Shown here piece by piece: positions 53,745 to 54,247 of a stretch of 54,247 nt of DNA (positions are counted from its first letter, which is position 1; the number at the start of each line of letters is the position of its first letter). Below the pieces are notes generated by a model. The model made no database searches. It had not been told where the DNA came from and worked only from the letters and a program-made list of their open reading frames with translations. Made by a program: the position numbers and the translations under genes. Source of the DNA: an uncultured Planctomycetaceae bacterium. Lineage in GTDB: Bacteria; Planctomycetota; Planctomycetia; Pirellulales; Thermoguttaceae. Location: the NCBI GenBank assembly GCA_946408825.1, contig CAMJTU010000027.1, positions 1 to 54,247 of the forward strand. The letters are read 5' to 3'.

Positions 53745-53868
53745 TACTTCCAACCTCCTTGCGCAACTCTTCGACGAAAGCCTTTCCCAAAGCGGCTGCC
53801 GTCGCGGCATATCCCGGCGCGCACGTTTTCAGGAACTTTTTATCCTCTGTCGAGATTGGAATATTCAC
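53737..53868 (-). CDS. 43-codon ORF, probable C-terminal tail of a truncated upstream gene
   Basis: From GTG at 53868 the frame encodes NIPISTEDKKFLKTCAPGYA... and ends in a stop at 53737-53739, overlapping the glycosyltransferase start by eight bases. Such an overlap is typical of genes translated together. The amino-acid order looks like a real helical C-terminus, but an in-frame stop 33 bases upstream of the GTG ends it. It may be the remainder of a polysaccharide-cluster gene cut off on the right side. Confidence 0.35.
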   Translation of the reverse strand: MNIPISTEDKKFLKTCAPGYAATAAALGKAFVEELRKEVGSNG

Positions 53869-54172
53869 TGCCGTTTTCCGTTCCGCAACTTTAATTTACG
53901 CCGTATACGCCCACGTTTTGCGCGTTTGCTCGGCTACGCGCATTTTATATCAATACCGCGGGGGTTCAAGGCTTTTAACTAAGACGGCGTTCCGAAGGGC
54001 CCAATTGACGCCCGCCGTCGTCTTTTAGCATAATCTCAAACCTCGCGACGATCTCCGCCGCCTACTCACGGAACCGTTCGGCTCTTTCTCGTCGCTTTCT
54101 CATGGAAGTCTGACGGGCGTCTTCCTGCGTGACGCCATATTTCCATCTTTTTTCAAAAATTGAATTTATTTA
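53869..54172. other. Gene-free stretch before the right edge
   Basis: I see no supported gene. GACGGCG (53983-53989) and CGCCGTC (54013-54019) form a hairpin followed by a short T-rich stretch on the plus strand. Confidence 0.4.
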
Positions 54173-54247
54173 GGGCGTGTTGACACAAAGCGGTAAAAAG
54201 TCTACTGTGGTTCATTATGAACCTAACAGAAGCCGAATACAATCGTA
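54173..54247 (+). mobile_element. Possible left end of an IS5-like insertion sequence
   Basis: After TTTATTTA, a segment starting GGGCGTGTTGACAC could be a terminal inverted repeat, placed directly after a TTA that could be the target site. An ORF opens 44 bases further on with a transposase-like N-terminus. The rest lies outside the window, so the other end and the target duplication cannot be checked. Confidence 0.4.
54217..54247 (+). CDS. Start of a putative transposase, cut by the window edge
   Basis: ATG at 54217 begins MNLTEAEYNR, close in pattern to the N-termini of IS5-family transposases (M-x-L-T-x-x-x-W/Y). Only ten codons are visible and no SD is seen. Confidence 0.35.
   Translation, partial: MNLTEAEYNR

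Noticed and set aside
53759..54028. 89-codon plus-strand ORF
   Set aside because: Overlaps the better supported minus-strand frame at 53737-53868 and crosses a hairpin; composition is not protein-like.
1..54247. tRNA, rRNA and CRISPR search by eye
   Set aside because: No cloverleaf with a T-loop, no rRNA segment and no repeat-spacer array was found; a computational scan could still reveal one.

Overview
The window looks like chromosomal DNA of a Planctomycetota bacterium, probably a gut-type member of the Pirellulales/Thermoguttaceae (inference). The evidence is a secreted giant protein with an LEPR-XLL-like N-terminal motif, two HzsA-related diheme proteins, BatA-domain and SUMF1-domain proteins, many secreted TPR/HEAT proteins, and strongly CG-rich ('gacg/cgtc') coding sequence. 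Housekeeping genes are rpsO, pnp and pyrE.

Layout. 1-2437 (-): secreted adhesin-like protein running off the left edge. 3.0-6.1 kb (+): secreted TPR protein with a Gln/Asn/Pro-rich linker. 6.2-7.5 kb (-): AAA/DUF4143 ATPase. 7.8-11.2 kb (-): LamG plus beta-helix protein. 11.5-19.2 kb (+): rpsO, pnp with a long leader and TTG start, alkaline phosphatase, BatA-like protein, pyrE and an M50 protease, most with recognisable terminators or promoters. 19.3-23.0 kb (-): a rearranged accessory block with an alpha/beta hydrolase, a truncated Rpn-type ORF, a double SUMF1-domain gene, and a wrecked hydrolase/SUMF1 fusion. 23.0-26.5 kb: a MalY-type lyase and a KefB-like antiporter, divergent. 26.7-30.5 kb (+): a degenerate sulfatase-like protein and a GH50-like agarase in one operon. 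30.8-33.3 kb (-): a 29-residue basic protein, a 75-residue protein and a HEAT-like protein. 33.5-39.6 kb (-): TPR, TPR, ExbB/MotA-like and ExbD-like genes, probably one envelope operon. 39.9 kb (+): a membrane protein. 42.2-50.6 kb (+): two nearly identical HzsA-related genes, each behind its own strong promoter and 5' hairpin, flanking an AT-richer islet of three orphan genes and a periplasmic glutathione peroxidase. 50.8-53.9 kb (-): a His/Cys-repeat TPR-like protein, a core-2/I-branching type glycosyltransferase and an ORF tail. The right edge holds what may be the left end of an insertion sequence.

The most unusual signal is at 20.8-22.9 kb. Three copies of the C-terminal segment of a SUMF1/C-type-lectin-like domain keep length and frame, but differ at most codons, mainly in positions 1 and 2, while flanking sequence is nearly identical. 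One copy is followed directly by a perfect 7-bp stem hairpin. This resembles variable regions of diversity-generating retroelements, although no reverse transcriptase or template repeat is visible in the window. The second notable signal is the HzsA-like gene pair, which shows gene-conversion tracts and a duplicated promoter with a compensated leader hairpin.

All calls come from reading the sequence by eye. Family assignments rest on motifs and were not checked against a database.
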